Position numbers and translations under genes: made by a program. A DNA stretch of 17,203 bases. Source: CAYRVX01 sp964642165 (GTDB taxonomy: Bacteria; Planctomycetota; Phycisphaerae; SM23-33). Of the stretch, positions 1-6,880 are shown piece after piece (within the stretch, counting starts at the first letter, position 1; each line of letters opens with the position of its first letter). Under the pieces are notes generated by a model. The model had not been told where the DNA came from. It saw nothing but the letters and a program-made list of their open reading frames with translations, and searched no databases. The stretch spans positions 1-17,203 of the forward strand of contig CAZXOC010000154.1 in assembly GCA_964642165.1 (NCBI GenBank), given 5' to 3'.

Positions 1-37
1 AACGGCCGGCGAGGGGCACCCCGTGGATTCGCGGGGC

Positions 38-1087
38 TCACTCGCCCACGGGGACGGCCTGGCCCGTGCGGGCGGCTTCGTAGCAAGCGGCGAGGACCAT
101 CGCGCTGCGCAGGCCGAGCTGGGGGCCGTTGGCCGGCTGGCGGCCCTCGAGGATCGCCGCGCTGAACTCCTCGATCTCCGCGCGGTAGGTGTTGACCGGC
201 GAGGGAGCGATGGCCAGGCCTTCGGCCTCGCCGCGAGTCTGCCGGGCGTCGTAGCCCTCGGTTTCGGCCTCCAGGTGGGCGACCATCGTCCCGCCGGGCG
301 ACTGCCCGATCGTGCCCTCGGCGAGGAGGCTCCCCCGGCTGCCGTAGATCTCCAGCCGGTTCCTGGAACTCGCGTCGGGCACGCAGAAGAAGGCGTCCAC
401 CGTGCCCTGGGCGCCGCCGTCGAACTCCAGCAGCGTCGTGGCCGCGTCCTCGCTGGCGTAGTCGTGGACGAGCCTGCCGACCCGGCAGCAGACGGTCCGC
501 ACGCGCCCGAAGAGCATCTCCAGCAGGTCGATGCAGTGGCCTCCCATGTCCATCAGCGACCCGCCCCCGCCGGCCTGCGGGTCCTGGCGCCACGCGCCGT
601 CAATCGGCGGGTACCAGCAGGAAAGCTGCGCCCGGCCGTACACGAGCCGGCCGAGCTTGCCGGCCTCGATCAGCCGCAGGCCCTCGCGGTGATGCGCGTG
701 GAAGCGCATCATGAACCCCACGCCGAGCTTCACGCCGGCGCGGGCGCAGGCGTCGGTCATCCCCCGCGCCTCGGCGACCGACAGCCCCAGGGGCTTCTCG
801 CAGAGGACGTGCTTGCCCGCGGCGGCCGCCGCGAGAGTCTGGGCGTGATGCAGGCCCGCGGGCGTCGCGACGTAGACCGCGTCGACGTCGCCGCGCGCGA
901 GCAGCTCCTCCTCGCCGGCGCAGGCCTCGGCGCCGAATTGCTCGGCCACCTCGCGGTTGGCGCGGGCGTCGACGTCGTAGACGGCTGCCAGCTCGGCGTT
1001 CTCGCCCGGGACGATGCCCTCGGGGATCGTCCGCCGCCGGGCAATGCCCCCGCTGCCGAGCACGCCCCATCGTACCTTCTCTGCCAT
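38..1087 (-). CDS. Gfo/Idh/MocA family oxidoreductase (cytoplasmic)
   Basis: A 349-residue NAD(P)-dependent sugar or inositol dehydrogenase-like protein of normal family length. The N-terminus carries the Rossmann dinucleotide loop GVLGSGGIA (residues 8-16), and CEKP (residues 96-99) is the family's Glu-Lys-Pro motif that supplies the catalytic lysine. In the C-terminal half, MDMGGHCIDLLEML matches the usual substrate-binding helix with Asp and His. There is no signal peptide. The ATG is preceded by AGGGAG about 8 bases upstream, which supports the start; the stop is TGA. It lies 64 bases downstream of the DegT aminotransferase gene on the same strand, so the two probably form one unit that oxidises and transaminates a sugar or cyclitol. 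The substrate cannot be read from the sequence. The family call is firm; the pathway is inference. Confidence 0.93.
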   Translation of the reverse strand: MAEKVRWGVLGSGGIARRRTIPEGIVPGENAELAAVYDVDARANREVAEQFGAEACAGEEELLARGDVDAVYVATPAGLHHAQTLAAAAAGKHVLCEKPLGLSVAEARGMTDACARAGVKLGVGFMMRFHAHHREGLRLIEAGKLGRLVYGRAQLSCWYPPIDGAWRQDPQAGGGGSLMDMGGHCIDLLEMLFGRVRTVCCRVGRLVHDYASEDAATTLLEFDGGAQGTVDAFFCVPDASSRNRLEIYGSRGSLLAEGTIGQSPGGTMVAHLEAETEGYDARQTRGEAEGLAIAPSPVNTYRAEIEEFSAAILEGRQPANGPQLGLRSAMVLAACYEAARTGQAVPVGE

Positions 1088-1151
1088 CGGGTCGTCTCCC
1101 TGTCCAGGCGGCCGCGGGCCGACCGCGCCCGCGAGGGTCGCTCCGGCCGCG

Positions 1152-2426
1152 CTACTTCGAGTACGCCCGAATGACCTTGACCAGCGCCGCGGCGATCTGG
1201 GCCATGTCGTCGGTCGTGAAGGTGGGGAAGGCGAAGCACGTGAACGTATGGCCCTGGTGCCACACGGCGTTGGGCACGTCCACCTGGCGGTAGTCCACGC
1301 TGGCCGGGTCGGCGTACTGGCCGGAGGTGAACGGGAAGCCGCTGCGGCCGAACGCGGCGTGCTCCTGGAAGGCCCGCTCCGTGTGGCACTGCGGCCAGAA
1401 CACCTTCCACGCGGGCGCGCCTTCGGCGGCGGCGGCCTCGACGAAGCGGTCGATGTCGCAGGTCATGTTCTCGATGTCCAGCGAGAAGGCCAGGACGTAC
1501 CACCCGTTGCGTCGCTCGGGCGTGTCGATCGGCAGGTGCAGGACCTGCGGCAGGGGCTTCAGCGCGTCGATCGCGACGTGGGCGTTGCGGCGGCGCGCGG
1601 GCAGGTTCCAGGTGTCGATGCGCTCGAGTTCGGCCAGGCCGATCGCCGACTGCATCTCCGTCATCCGGTAGTTCCACCCGACGCGGTTGTGGATGTAGGG
1701 CAGGCGCTGCTCCATCTCGAGCAGGTTGAGGCGCTGGCGGACGTCGTAGCCGTGGTCGCGGAAGCTGCGGGCGGCCCAGGCGATCTCCTCGTCGTCGGTG
1801 GTGACCATGCCGCCCTCGCCGCCGGTGGTGAAGGTCTTGTTCTGGCAGAAGCTGCACGCGCCGACGTGTCCGATCGTGCCGGTCTTTCGGCCCTTGTAGC
1901 TGCCGCCGAAGGCCTCGGCGTTGTCCTCGATGACGAACAGGCCGTGCCTCTCGGCGAAGGCCGTCACCTCGTCCATCTCGCAGACGTTGCCGTACAGGTG
2001 GACGGGGATGAGCGCCTTGGTGCGCTCGGTGAGAAGCCCCTCGGCGGACTCGACGCTCAGGCAGTGGTCGGCGAGGTTCACGTCCGCGAATCGCGGCACG
2101 GCGCCGGCCTGCACCACGGAGAAGCTGGTGGCGATGAACGTGTAGCTCGGGACGATGACCTCGTCGCCCGGGCCGACGCCCAGCGCCGACAGCGCCACGT
2201 GCAGGGCCGCCGTGCCCGAGCTGACGCTGACGGCGTAGGCGCTGCCCTGCCAGGCGGCGAACTGGCGCTCGAACTCCATCCCCTTCGGGCCGGTCCAGTA
2301 GTTGACCTTGCCGCTTCGGAGGACCTCCTCGACGGCACGGATCGCCTTCTCGTCGAACCGGGGCCAGCCCGCCAGCTCGTTCGTCACGGCCTTCGGGCCG
2401 CCGTCGATCGCCAGTTCCTGCGGCAT
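1152..2426 (-). CDS. DegT/DnrJ/EryC1/StrS family PLP-dependent aminotransferase
   Basis: A 424-residue fold-type I aminotransferase that would transfer an amino group to a keto-sugar or keto-cyclitol. Visible motifs are the cofactor phosphate loop SSGTAALHVAL (about residues 69-79), FVIEDNAEAFGG (164-175) with Asp168 for the pyridine nitrogen, and SFCQNKTFTTGGEGG (192-206) with Lys197 as the PLP Schiff-base lysine. The N-terminal LAIDGGPKAV and the length of over 420 residues resemble the AHBA-synthase and scyllo-inosose aminotransferase branch rather than the shorter ArnB-like one; this is from memory of the family. The ATG has GGGAGG 8 bases upstream. The Gfo/Idh/MocA dehydrogenase gene follows 64 bases later, an arrangement typical of amino-sugar or aminocyclitol formation. 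The exact substrate is unknown. Confidence 0.94.
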   Translation of the reverse strand: MPQELAIDGGPKAVTNELAGWPRFDEKAIRAVEEVLRSGKVNYWTGPKGMEFERQFAAWQGSAYAVSVSSGTAALHVALSALGVGPGDEVIVPSYTFIATSFSVVQAGAVPRFADVNLADHCLSVESAEGLLTERTKALIPVHLYGNVCEMDEVTAFAERHGLFVIEDNAEAFGGSYKGRKTGTIGHVGACSFCQNKTFTTGGEGGMVTTDDEEIAWAARSFRDHGYDVRQRLNLLEMEQRLPYIHNRVGWNYRMTEMQSAIGLAELERIDTWNLPARRRNAHVAIDALKPLPQVLHLPIDTPERRNGWYVLAFSLDIENMTCDIDRFVEAAAAEGAPAWKVFWPQCHTERAFQEHAAFGRSGFPFTSGQYADPASVDYRQVDVPNAVWHQGHTFTCFAFPTFTTDDMAQIAAALVKVIRAYSK

Positions 2427-2571
2427 CGCTCGCGCCTCCCGCCGGGGCCGGCGCGCCCGCGCACCGCCTCGTCCCGGCGGCAGCCAGCCTACCGCCCGCG
2501 CGGAAGAGACGCCAGCCGCCCCTTCTTCTCGCCCCTCTCCCTTTCAGCGGCCTCGATACGCTCCCGACCCG

Positions 2572-3960
2572 TTACCTGCGCTTCGGGCGCAGCAGAGCGA
2601 CGGCGCTCAACGCCAGCAGCCACAGCGTGGCGGGCTCGGGAATCACCTCGAACGCCCCGACGTCGACGAGCTCGTTGTAAGGGCGCCCGAAGCCGCGCTG
2701 GTCCGTCGCCGGATACCCGTGGGCGGCGGGGACAGCGTCGATCGCGGGACTGCCCGGTATCAGGGCGTGGGTCCGTGTCGGCCCGCCGTTGTCGCGCAGC
2801 GGCCCGAGCATCGGGTCGAGAGCGGGCGCCCCGCCGCCGCCATGCCTGTCGCTGGCGAGGAAGGAACCGGTCCCGCCGCCGGCATCGCCGACGAGGTTGT
2901 ACCCCAGGGACGTGAAGGACGCGTGCAGGTCGGGCGAGCCGACGGTGGCGGCGTTCTCCGCGACGATCGTGTTCCGGATGTTCACCGTGCTGTCGGTGTC
3001 GTCGTTGCAGATCCCGCCGCCGACCTTCGCCCGGTTCCCCGTGATGGTGCAGTTGACGATCGTGACCGTCGTGGCGCCGGAGCCGCTGCTCTGGTACACG
3101 CCGCCACCGTAGTAGGCGGAGGAGTTCCCCGAAACGGTCGTGTTCACGAGTTCCAGCGTCGAGCTGGAGCTGTTGTGGATGGCCCCGCCCTTGGTGTTCG
3201 TGTGGTCGCTCGACGCGGAGTTGCCGGAGATCGTGCTGTTGTGGATCACCAGCGCGGAGGTGTTGGAGTTGAAGATCCCCGCGCCGGAGCTCGGCGCGGA
3301 GTTCTCCGACACCGTGCTGTCCGTGATCCACATCGCGGCGTGGTTGACATTCACGATCCCGCCGCCGCTGAAGAGAGTGGCCTGCGCCGCGTTGCCGGTA
3401 ACGGCGCTGCGCGTCATGGTCAGCGTACCACGGTCGTTCTCGATGCCGCCGCCGAGGAACGCGGAGTTCCCGGCAACGACCGTGTCGGTCATCGACACGA
3501 TGCCGGAACTCAGGATGCCGCCGCCTCCGGCAAAGAGAGCAGCGGTCACCCCGCCCGTGATCGTCACGCCCGAGAGGTCCAGGCGGATGCCGGGAAACAC
3601 CTCGAATACCCGGTCCAGGCCGCCGGCGTCGATGATCGTCCGCCCGGACCCGGCGCCGACGATCCTCAGGTCGTCCCGGATGTCCAGGTCGCCACGTGCG
3701 GCCAGGTCCTCGTCCCTGCCCGCGACGTGGAACGTGAACGTCCCGGGGGCCACGCGGATCACGTCCTCTCCGGCCGAGGCGTTGGCGTGGAGGACGGCCT
3801 CGCGCAGTCCCCCGTCGGCCGGAACGTTGTAGGGAGACGCGGCTGCCAACCGGGCACAGGCCAGGACGGCGGCCACGGCGGACAAGCACGCTGCCGGGCG
3901 GCACCTCGCACCGCGCGCTGTCGGAGCAGGCCCGGACGCGCCATTCGCAAGCGAGGTCAT
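2572..3960 (-). CDS. PEP-CTERM sorted beta-helix protein with choice-of-anchor Q-like region
   Basis: A 462-residue secreted protein. After a signal region (hydrophobic stretch around LSAVAAVLACARLAAAS) come about six or seven parallel beta-helix turns rich in Gly-Asn-Ser, recognisable by repeats such as GNSAFLGGGI, GNAAQATLFSGGGI and GNSSAYYGGGVY. A segment LRDNGGPTRTHALIPGSPAI followed by DQRGFGRP and VDVGAFE matches the choice-of-anchor Q pattern. It ends in PEPATLWLLALSAVALL plus RPKRR, a complete PEP-CTERM sorting signal (motif, membrane segment, basic tail), so an exosortase should process it. A longer form from an ATG at 3984 is possible, but GGAG at 3969-3972 lies 8 bases from the ATG at 3958-3960, so the shorter start is preferred. 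The ligand or function is unknown; the fold suggests a carbohydrate or surface-matrix role. Confidence 0.9.
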   Translation of the reverse strand: MTSLANGASGPAPTARGARCRPAACLSAVAAVLACARLAAASPYNVPADGGLREAVLHANASAGEDVIRVAPGTFTFHVAGRDEDLAARGDLDIRDDLRIVGAGSGRTIIDAGGLDRVFEVFPGIRLDLSGVTITGGVTAALFAGGGGILSSGIVSMTDTVVAGNSAFLGGGIENDRGTLTMTRSAVTGNAAQATLFSGGGIVNVNHAAMWITDSTVSENSAPSSGAGIFNSNTSALVIHNSTISGNSASSDHTNTKGGAIHNSSSSTLELVNTTVSGNSSAYYGGGVYQSSGSGATTVTIVNCTITGNRAKVGGGICNDDTDSTVNIRNTIVAENAATVGSPDLHASFTSLGYNLVGDAGGGTGSFLASDRHGGGGAPALDPMLGPLRDNGGPTRTHALIPGSPAIDAVPAAHGYPATDQRGFGRPYNELVDVGAFEVIPEPATLWLLALSAVALLRPKRR

Positions 3961-4084
3961 CTCGGTTTCTCCAAGCGTCCCCATCCCGTGCCGTCGCCGA
4001 CCGGCCCACCGGGCGGCCCGAGGCGGACGAGAGAACGGCCGCTCCCTGACCGGGTAGGCCCAATCACGAGTATAGCGGGGACCA

Positions 4085-4124
4085 CAGATCCAGCCAAGCG
4101 GATCTGCAGAGGCGCTTCGGCGCC
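4085..4124. repeat. Two adjacent hairpin-forming inverted repeats
   Basis: CAGATCC (4085-4091) and GGATCTG (4100-4106) form a perfect 7-bp stem with an 8-base loop. Next to it, GGCGC-TTCG-GCGCC (4111-4124) forms a perfect 5-bp stem with a tetraloop. Both lie between the end of the PHP gene and the start of the PEP-CTERM gene. There is no T-run on either strand, so a canonical intrinsic terminator is not supported. They could be an attenuating or RNA-stabilising structure between the two minus-strand genes. Confidence 0.5.
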
Positions 4125-4139
4125 CGAGCGTGGGCGCGG

Positions 4140-4808
4140 TCAGCCCGGCCGGAGGAACGACCAGGCAGCGCGGGCGGGTCGAGGCTCGCGGACGTGCTGC
4201 TCGTAGGCGCCCGCCAGGACGATGTCCCGGATGTCGCGAGCCTGCTCGATGGGCCGGTGCGTCTCGATCCAGTACCGGTCGACGTCGTCGAGGTCGTGGG
4301 CGTCGCCGGCGTTGACCAGTGGCAGGCCCAGCGGCTCGGCCATCCTCCGTGTGACCGCCGCGCGGTAGGGGCCGTGATTGCCCGTGCGCTGTTCCAGGGC
4401 GTCGGGCAGGTGGCCGGCCTCCAGCATCGCCGCGCCGCGCAGCATCCGGATGGGGTGGGCCAGGACCGTCAGGTGCCCCCGCGCCCGCGCCGCGGCGAGG
4501 ATCTCCGTGTCCTGCTTGAGGGCCAGGTACGCCGGGTCGTTCGTGCCCAGCACCAGCAGATGGTGCATGTCCTCTGCCGCCAGCGTCAGCTCCACGCCCG
4601 GGAAGATCCGGATCTCGGGGAACGCCGCGCGCAGCGCCGCCAGCTCGTCGGCGCGCCAGACCGCGTCGTGCTCCGTGAGGTAGACGGCCTGGTAGCCCGT
4701 CTCGATCAGCCGGGCCATCATCTCCCCGGGCGTCCGGCGGGCACAGGGGCTATAGCGGCTCGTGTGCAGGTGCAGCTCGACCTTCATGGCAGAGATGTGA
4801 TCGGCCAT
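4140..4808 (-). CDS. PHP-domain metal-dependent phosphoesterase-like protein
   Basis: About 222 residues, the size of a stand-alone PHP domain (polymerase and histidinol phosphatase superfamily), which hydrolyses phosphoesters at a multi-metal site. The metal-ligand motifs appear in the expected order: VELHLHTSRYSPCA at the N-terminus, YLTEHDAVW, FPGVELT, a central HHLLVLG, LAHPIRML, and NAGDAHDLDD near the C-terminus. The start is uncertain. ATG at 4808 and ATG at 4787 are both plausible and a TTG at 4829 is in frame; none has a convincing Shine-Dalgarno sequence, and the conserved part begins at the 4787 ATG. The gene follows the Tat-signal oxidoreductase after about 58 bases on the same strand and may be co-transcribed. 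The substrate is unknown. Confidence 0.85.
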   Translation of the reverse strand: MADHISAMKVELHLHTSRYSPCARRTPGEMMARLIETGYQAVYLTEHDAVWRADELAALRAAFPEIRIFPGVELTLAAEDMHHLLVLGTNDPAYLALKQDTEILAAARARGHLTVLAHPIRMLRGAAMLEAGHLPDALEQRTGNHGPYRAAVTRRMAEPLGLPLVNAGDAHDLDDVDRYWIETHRPIEQARDIRDIVLAGAYEQHVREPRPARAAWSFLRPG

Positions 4809-4866
4809 GTCGGACGAGGACTTCGGCAATCGCCCGGTCGCCGGAAGCGCCCGGCTCGCGGGCCGG

Positions 4867-6207
4867 TCAGACCTCCCAGCCCTTGCGGTAGGTGCGGCGG
4901 ACGTACCGGTTGACCTTGGGGACGTTGGTGCAGGTCATCTTCTCGACGTCCCACTCGAGTTTCCTGCCGACGCCGGCGAACATGGCGAGGTGCCCGGCCA
5001 GGGCGAAGGCCGTCAGGGGGCCCGCCGCGTCCACGAAGTTCGAGCAGGGCGTCGTGCCGTGCTTGATGGCGTGGTAGAGGTCGTCGATCGGCCCGCCGTG
5101 GGCACGGGGGATCGTCTTCGGCGGGGCGGGGGTCTGCTTGTGCTGCTCCTGGGGGATGATCCGCGAGTCGCTGCCGAGCAGCCCCTTGTCGCCGACGAAG
5201 AGCGTGAACTCGCCGAACTTCCGGTTGTACTTCTTCTCCGTCTCCTTCATCACGTCGGGCTTGAGCCCGGTGTGGTCGTAGACGTAGACCTTCACCGGGG
5301 GCATCTTCCCGCGGGCGGGGATCTCGTAGCGGACGACGTTGTCCTGCGGGTACTTCTCCTCGCTGCCGCCCGTCGTGTGCAGGCACTCGACGGTCCAGTG
5401 CTTCGCCTCGCCGATCTTCAGCGCCGTGAACGGGAAGTCCACGTGGTGGCACGCCATGTCGCCGATCGTGCCCGTGCCGAAGGCCCGCCACGAGCGCCAA
5501 TGGAACGGGTGCAGGCCGTCGTGGTACTCCCGGTACGGCGCGGGGCCGATCCACTCGTCCCAGTGCAGGCCCTTGGGGACGGGCTTGCTCGCCGGCCGCC
5601 CGCCCTTGCCGCCGAAGTTCCGCCCCAGGATGGTGTGCGTCTCGACGACGTTGCCGATCGTCCCGGCCTGGACGTACTCGCAGACGCGGCGGAGCCCCTC
5701 GCCGCAGTGCCGCTGGTTGCCCATCTGCGTGGGGACCTTCTTCTCCTTGGCGGCCTTGGCCAGCATGTAGCACTCGCGGATGTTGTGCGCGAGGGGCTTC
5801 TGGGCGAAGGCGGCCTTGCCGAGGTGGATCGCGCGGATCGCCGCCGGGGCGTGGTGGTGGTCCGGCGTGGCGACGAGCACGACGTCCAGGTCCTTGTGGC
5901 ACTCGTCGAGCATCTTGCGGTAGTCGCAGAAGACCTTCGGGTCCTGGTTGCGGCCCTTGATCTTCTGCATGATCTTGGCCATCCGCCCGTCGTCGATCTC
6001 CACCACCGCCACGAAGTTCTCCCGCAGCGCGCAGTCGACGCTGTAGCCGCCCATCCCGCCGGCGCCGACCACGGCCACGCCGAGCTTGGCGTTCGGCGAC
6101 CTTTGTGCCAGGACGTACGGCCCGCGCAGGAGCCCCGTCGCCGTCGCGGTCCCGGCCAGCGCCAGGCCCTTCCTCAGAAAGCTGCGTCGCGTCACCTGGT
6201 TCGCCAT
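4867..6207 (-). CDS. Tat-exported Gfo/Idh/MocA family oxidoreductase
   Basis: A 446-residue oxidoreductase with a twin-arginine signal (TRRSFLRKG, Arg7-Arg8, then a hydrophobic stretch ending near YVLAQ), so it should act outside the cytoplasm with its cofactor folded in. The dinucleotide loop VVGAGGMGG follows, then a Rossmann fold with LVATPDHHHAPA. The usual EKP catalytic motif reads AQKP here (AAFAQKPLAHN), keeping the lysine. The C-terminal half, with GDMACHHVDFPF and DHTGLKP, fits the bacterial-type C-terminal domain common in planctomycete Gfo/Idh proteins. The start is decided by AAGGAG at 6217-6222, 9 bases from the ATG; the longer in-frame TTG at 6246 lacks such a site. The substrate is probably a carbohydrate, by family only. 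Confidence 0.93.
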   Translation of the reverse strand: MANQVTRRSFLRKGLALAGTATATGLLRGPYVLAQRSPNAKLGVAVVGAGGMGGYSVDCALRENFVAVVEIDDGRMAKIMQKIKGRNQDPKVFCDYRKMLDECHKDLDVVLVATPDHHHAPAAIRAIHLGKAAFAQKPLAHNIRECYMLAKAAKEKKVPTQMGNQRHCGEGLRRVCEYVQAGTIGNVVETHTILGRNFGGKGGRPASKPVPKGLHWDEWIGPAPYREYHDGLHPFHWRSWRAFGTGTIGDMACHHVDFPFTALKIGEAKHWTVECLHTTGGSEEKYPQDNVVRYEIPARGKMPPVKVYVYDHTGLKPDVMKETEKKYNRKFGEFTLFVGDKGLLGSDSRIIPQEQHKQTPAPPKTIPRAHGGPIDDLYHAIKHGTTPCSNFVDAAGPLTAFALAGHLAMFAGVGRKLEWDVEKMTCTNVPKVNRYVRRTYRKGWEV

Positions 6208-6437
6208 GCCTTGCATCTCCTTCACTCGTCGCTCATCCGTTCGCAATCAGGCTGTCTCGCCCACCCGCCCCGGGGGGCCAAGGCGCCTTGCCCGTCTATG
6301 GAGGTCTAAACACTACTCGCCGGCGTCCCGGCCGGCAAGATGTCCAACGTGCCCTTGGCTGGGAATCGGGCGCAACCCGCGGGCAGAGGGGGCGCGAGTC
6401 GCGGTGGTTGCGGGGAGGTCAGGGCCTCCGTCGGCGG

Positions 6438-6475
6438 CGGGCGAGGATGGAATGAGCCGCCCCCCTCCTCGCCCG
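6438..6475. repeat. 10-bp perfect inverted repeat (long hairpin)
   Basis: CGGGCGAGGA (6438-6447) pairs perfectly with TCCTCGCCCG (6466-6475) around an 18-base loop. No T-run follows on either strand, so it is not an obvious terminator. On the minus strand it would lie in the leader of the Tat-signal oxidoreductase transcript, if that leader is long. Confidence 0.5.
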
Positions 6476-6580
6476 GGACGGTCCCGCGGCGTGGCGCGTC
6501 GGAGAGGCCGCCGCGCGGGGCGGCAATCTGCATTACTCAATGACGGATTCGATGGCGTCGACGCCCACGACGTGTCGCCA

Positions 6581-6610
6581 TTGTGTCAACTTTTTATCCG
6601 AGTGACACAA
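6581..6610. promoter_or_regulatory. Operator-like inverted repeat TTGTGTCA-N14-TGACACAA
   Basis: Two perfect 8-base half-sites, TTGTGTCA (6581-6588) and TGACACAA (6603-6610), are separated by 14 bases. Their centres are 22 bp apart, about two helical turns, as expected for a dimeric regulator. The right half overlaps the -35 element of the plus-strand promoter candidate. The regulator is not recognised. Confidence 0.5.
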
Positions 6611-6631
6611 TCGCCTACATATCCTTATAAT
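6602..6631 (+). promoter_or_regulatory. Sigma-70-like promoter candidate (GTGACA-18-TATAAT)
   Basis: GTGACA (6602-6607) matches five of six bases of the -35 consensus. It is followed after 18 bases by a perfect TATAAT (6626-6631). Transcription would begin near 6638 and run rightward, antisense to the end of the LamG gene. No solid plus-strand gene lies downstream; only a 17-codon GTG frame (6661-6714 including its stop) is visible. It could drive an antisense or small RNA. Promoter consensus in this lineage is uncertain, so this is a sequence match only. Confidence 0.4.
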
Positions 6632-6641
6632 GATTATCATT
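6629..6641. promoter_or_regulatory. Fur-box-like dyad overlapping the -10 element
   Basis: AATGAT-T-ATCATT is a perfect 6-1-6 inverted repeat. Aligned over 6626-6644 with the classic 19-base Fur consensus GATAATGATAATCATTATC, it matches 14 positions, with the central base as the complementary T. It overlaps the TATAAT and the predicted transcription start, the usual place for a repressor. No fur gene or iron-uptake gene is in the window, so the regulator is inferred by site resemblance only. Confidence 0.45.
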
Positions 6642-6709
6642 GGAGTTGCATATCCTATAGTGCGAGCGGTGTTCCGGAAGTTCGGACAATCAGCCCTCCC
6701 CTGCGGAAT

Positions 6710-6880
6710 CTAGATCCCGCCATCGTACATTCCCGCCCGGTTCAGGGCCTCCTTCACGATGTCTGCGATCGTCGGCGGGTCGGGGTTGCTCCCGTCGATC
6801 ACCTGCACGCCTTCGCCGATGGCGTAGTCGATCGTCGTGTCGTAGTCGATCACGACGTCTGCCCGCGCCCACGCCGAGTG
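6710..6880 (-). pseudogene. Coding-like tail in a second frame after the LamG gene (frameshifted C-terminus or gene remnant)
   Basis: Beyond about 6880 the LamG reading frame gives an unremarkable end (RRGRGQTS, TGA at 6850-6852). The frame ending at TAG 6710-6712 instead reads ADVVIDYDTTIDYAIGEG followed by VQVIDGSNPDPPTIADIVKE and ALNRAGMYDGGI. Nearly every codon there ends in G or C and the protein looks natural. There is no good start: a GTG overlaps the LamG TGA as GTGA (6850-6853) but lacks a Shine-Dalgarno site. The best explanations are a frameshift near 6865-6885, real or from assembly, that cuts off the true C-terminus of the LamG protein, or a remnant of another gene. I do not recognise the family. 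Confidence 0.5.

Larger units (their letters stand above)
6208..6709. other. Gene-poor, palindrome-rich intergenic region with an AT-rich island
   Basis: No convincing gene was found in these roughly 500 bases; the open frames around 6306-6543 are arginine- and proline-rich on both strands and look like by-products of GC bias. The stretch does hold several perfect dyads: CAAGGCGCCTTG (6279-6290), a 10-bp stem CGGGCGAGGA/TCCTCGCCCG (6438-6447 and 6466-6475), GGCGTCGACGCC (6554-6565), TTGTGTCA/TGACACAA (6581-6610) and AATGAT-T-ATCATT (6629-6641). Bases about 6581-6660 are markedly AT-rich against the surroundings. It would be the 5' region of the Tat-signal oxidoreductase gene and may carry its control signals. 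Confidence 0.6.

Noticed and set aside
1014..4206. Long plus-strand open frames across the aminotransferase and PEP-CTERM genes
   Set aside because: Low-complexity Arg/Ala/Gly/Pro composition with no motif; they are antisense to well-supported genes.
6306..6543. Several 67-75-codon open frames on both strands in the intergenic region
   Set aside because: Arg/Pro/Gly-rich, overlapping each other on both strands, without ribosome binding sites; typical GC-rich noise.
6584..6589. TTGACA on the minus strand as a -35 for the Tat-signal oxidoreductase
   Set aside because: The matching -10 position 17 bases downstream is GC-rich (GGGCGT), so no promoter is supported there.
6661..6714. 17-codon GTG frame downstream of the plus-strand promoter candidate
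   Set aside because: Too short, with only a distant GGAG (15 bases away) and no conservation evidence; not called as a gene.
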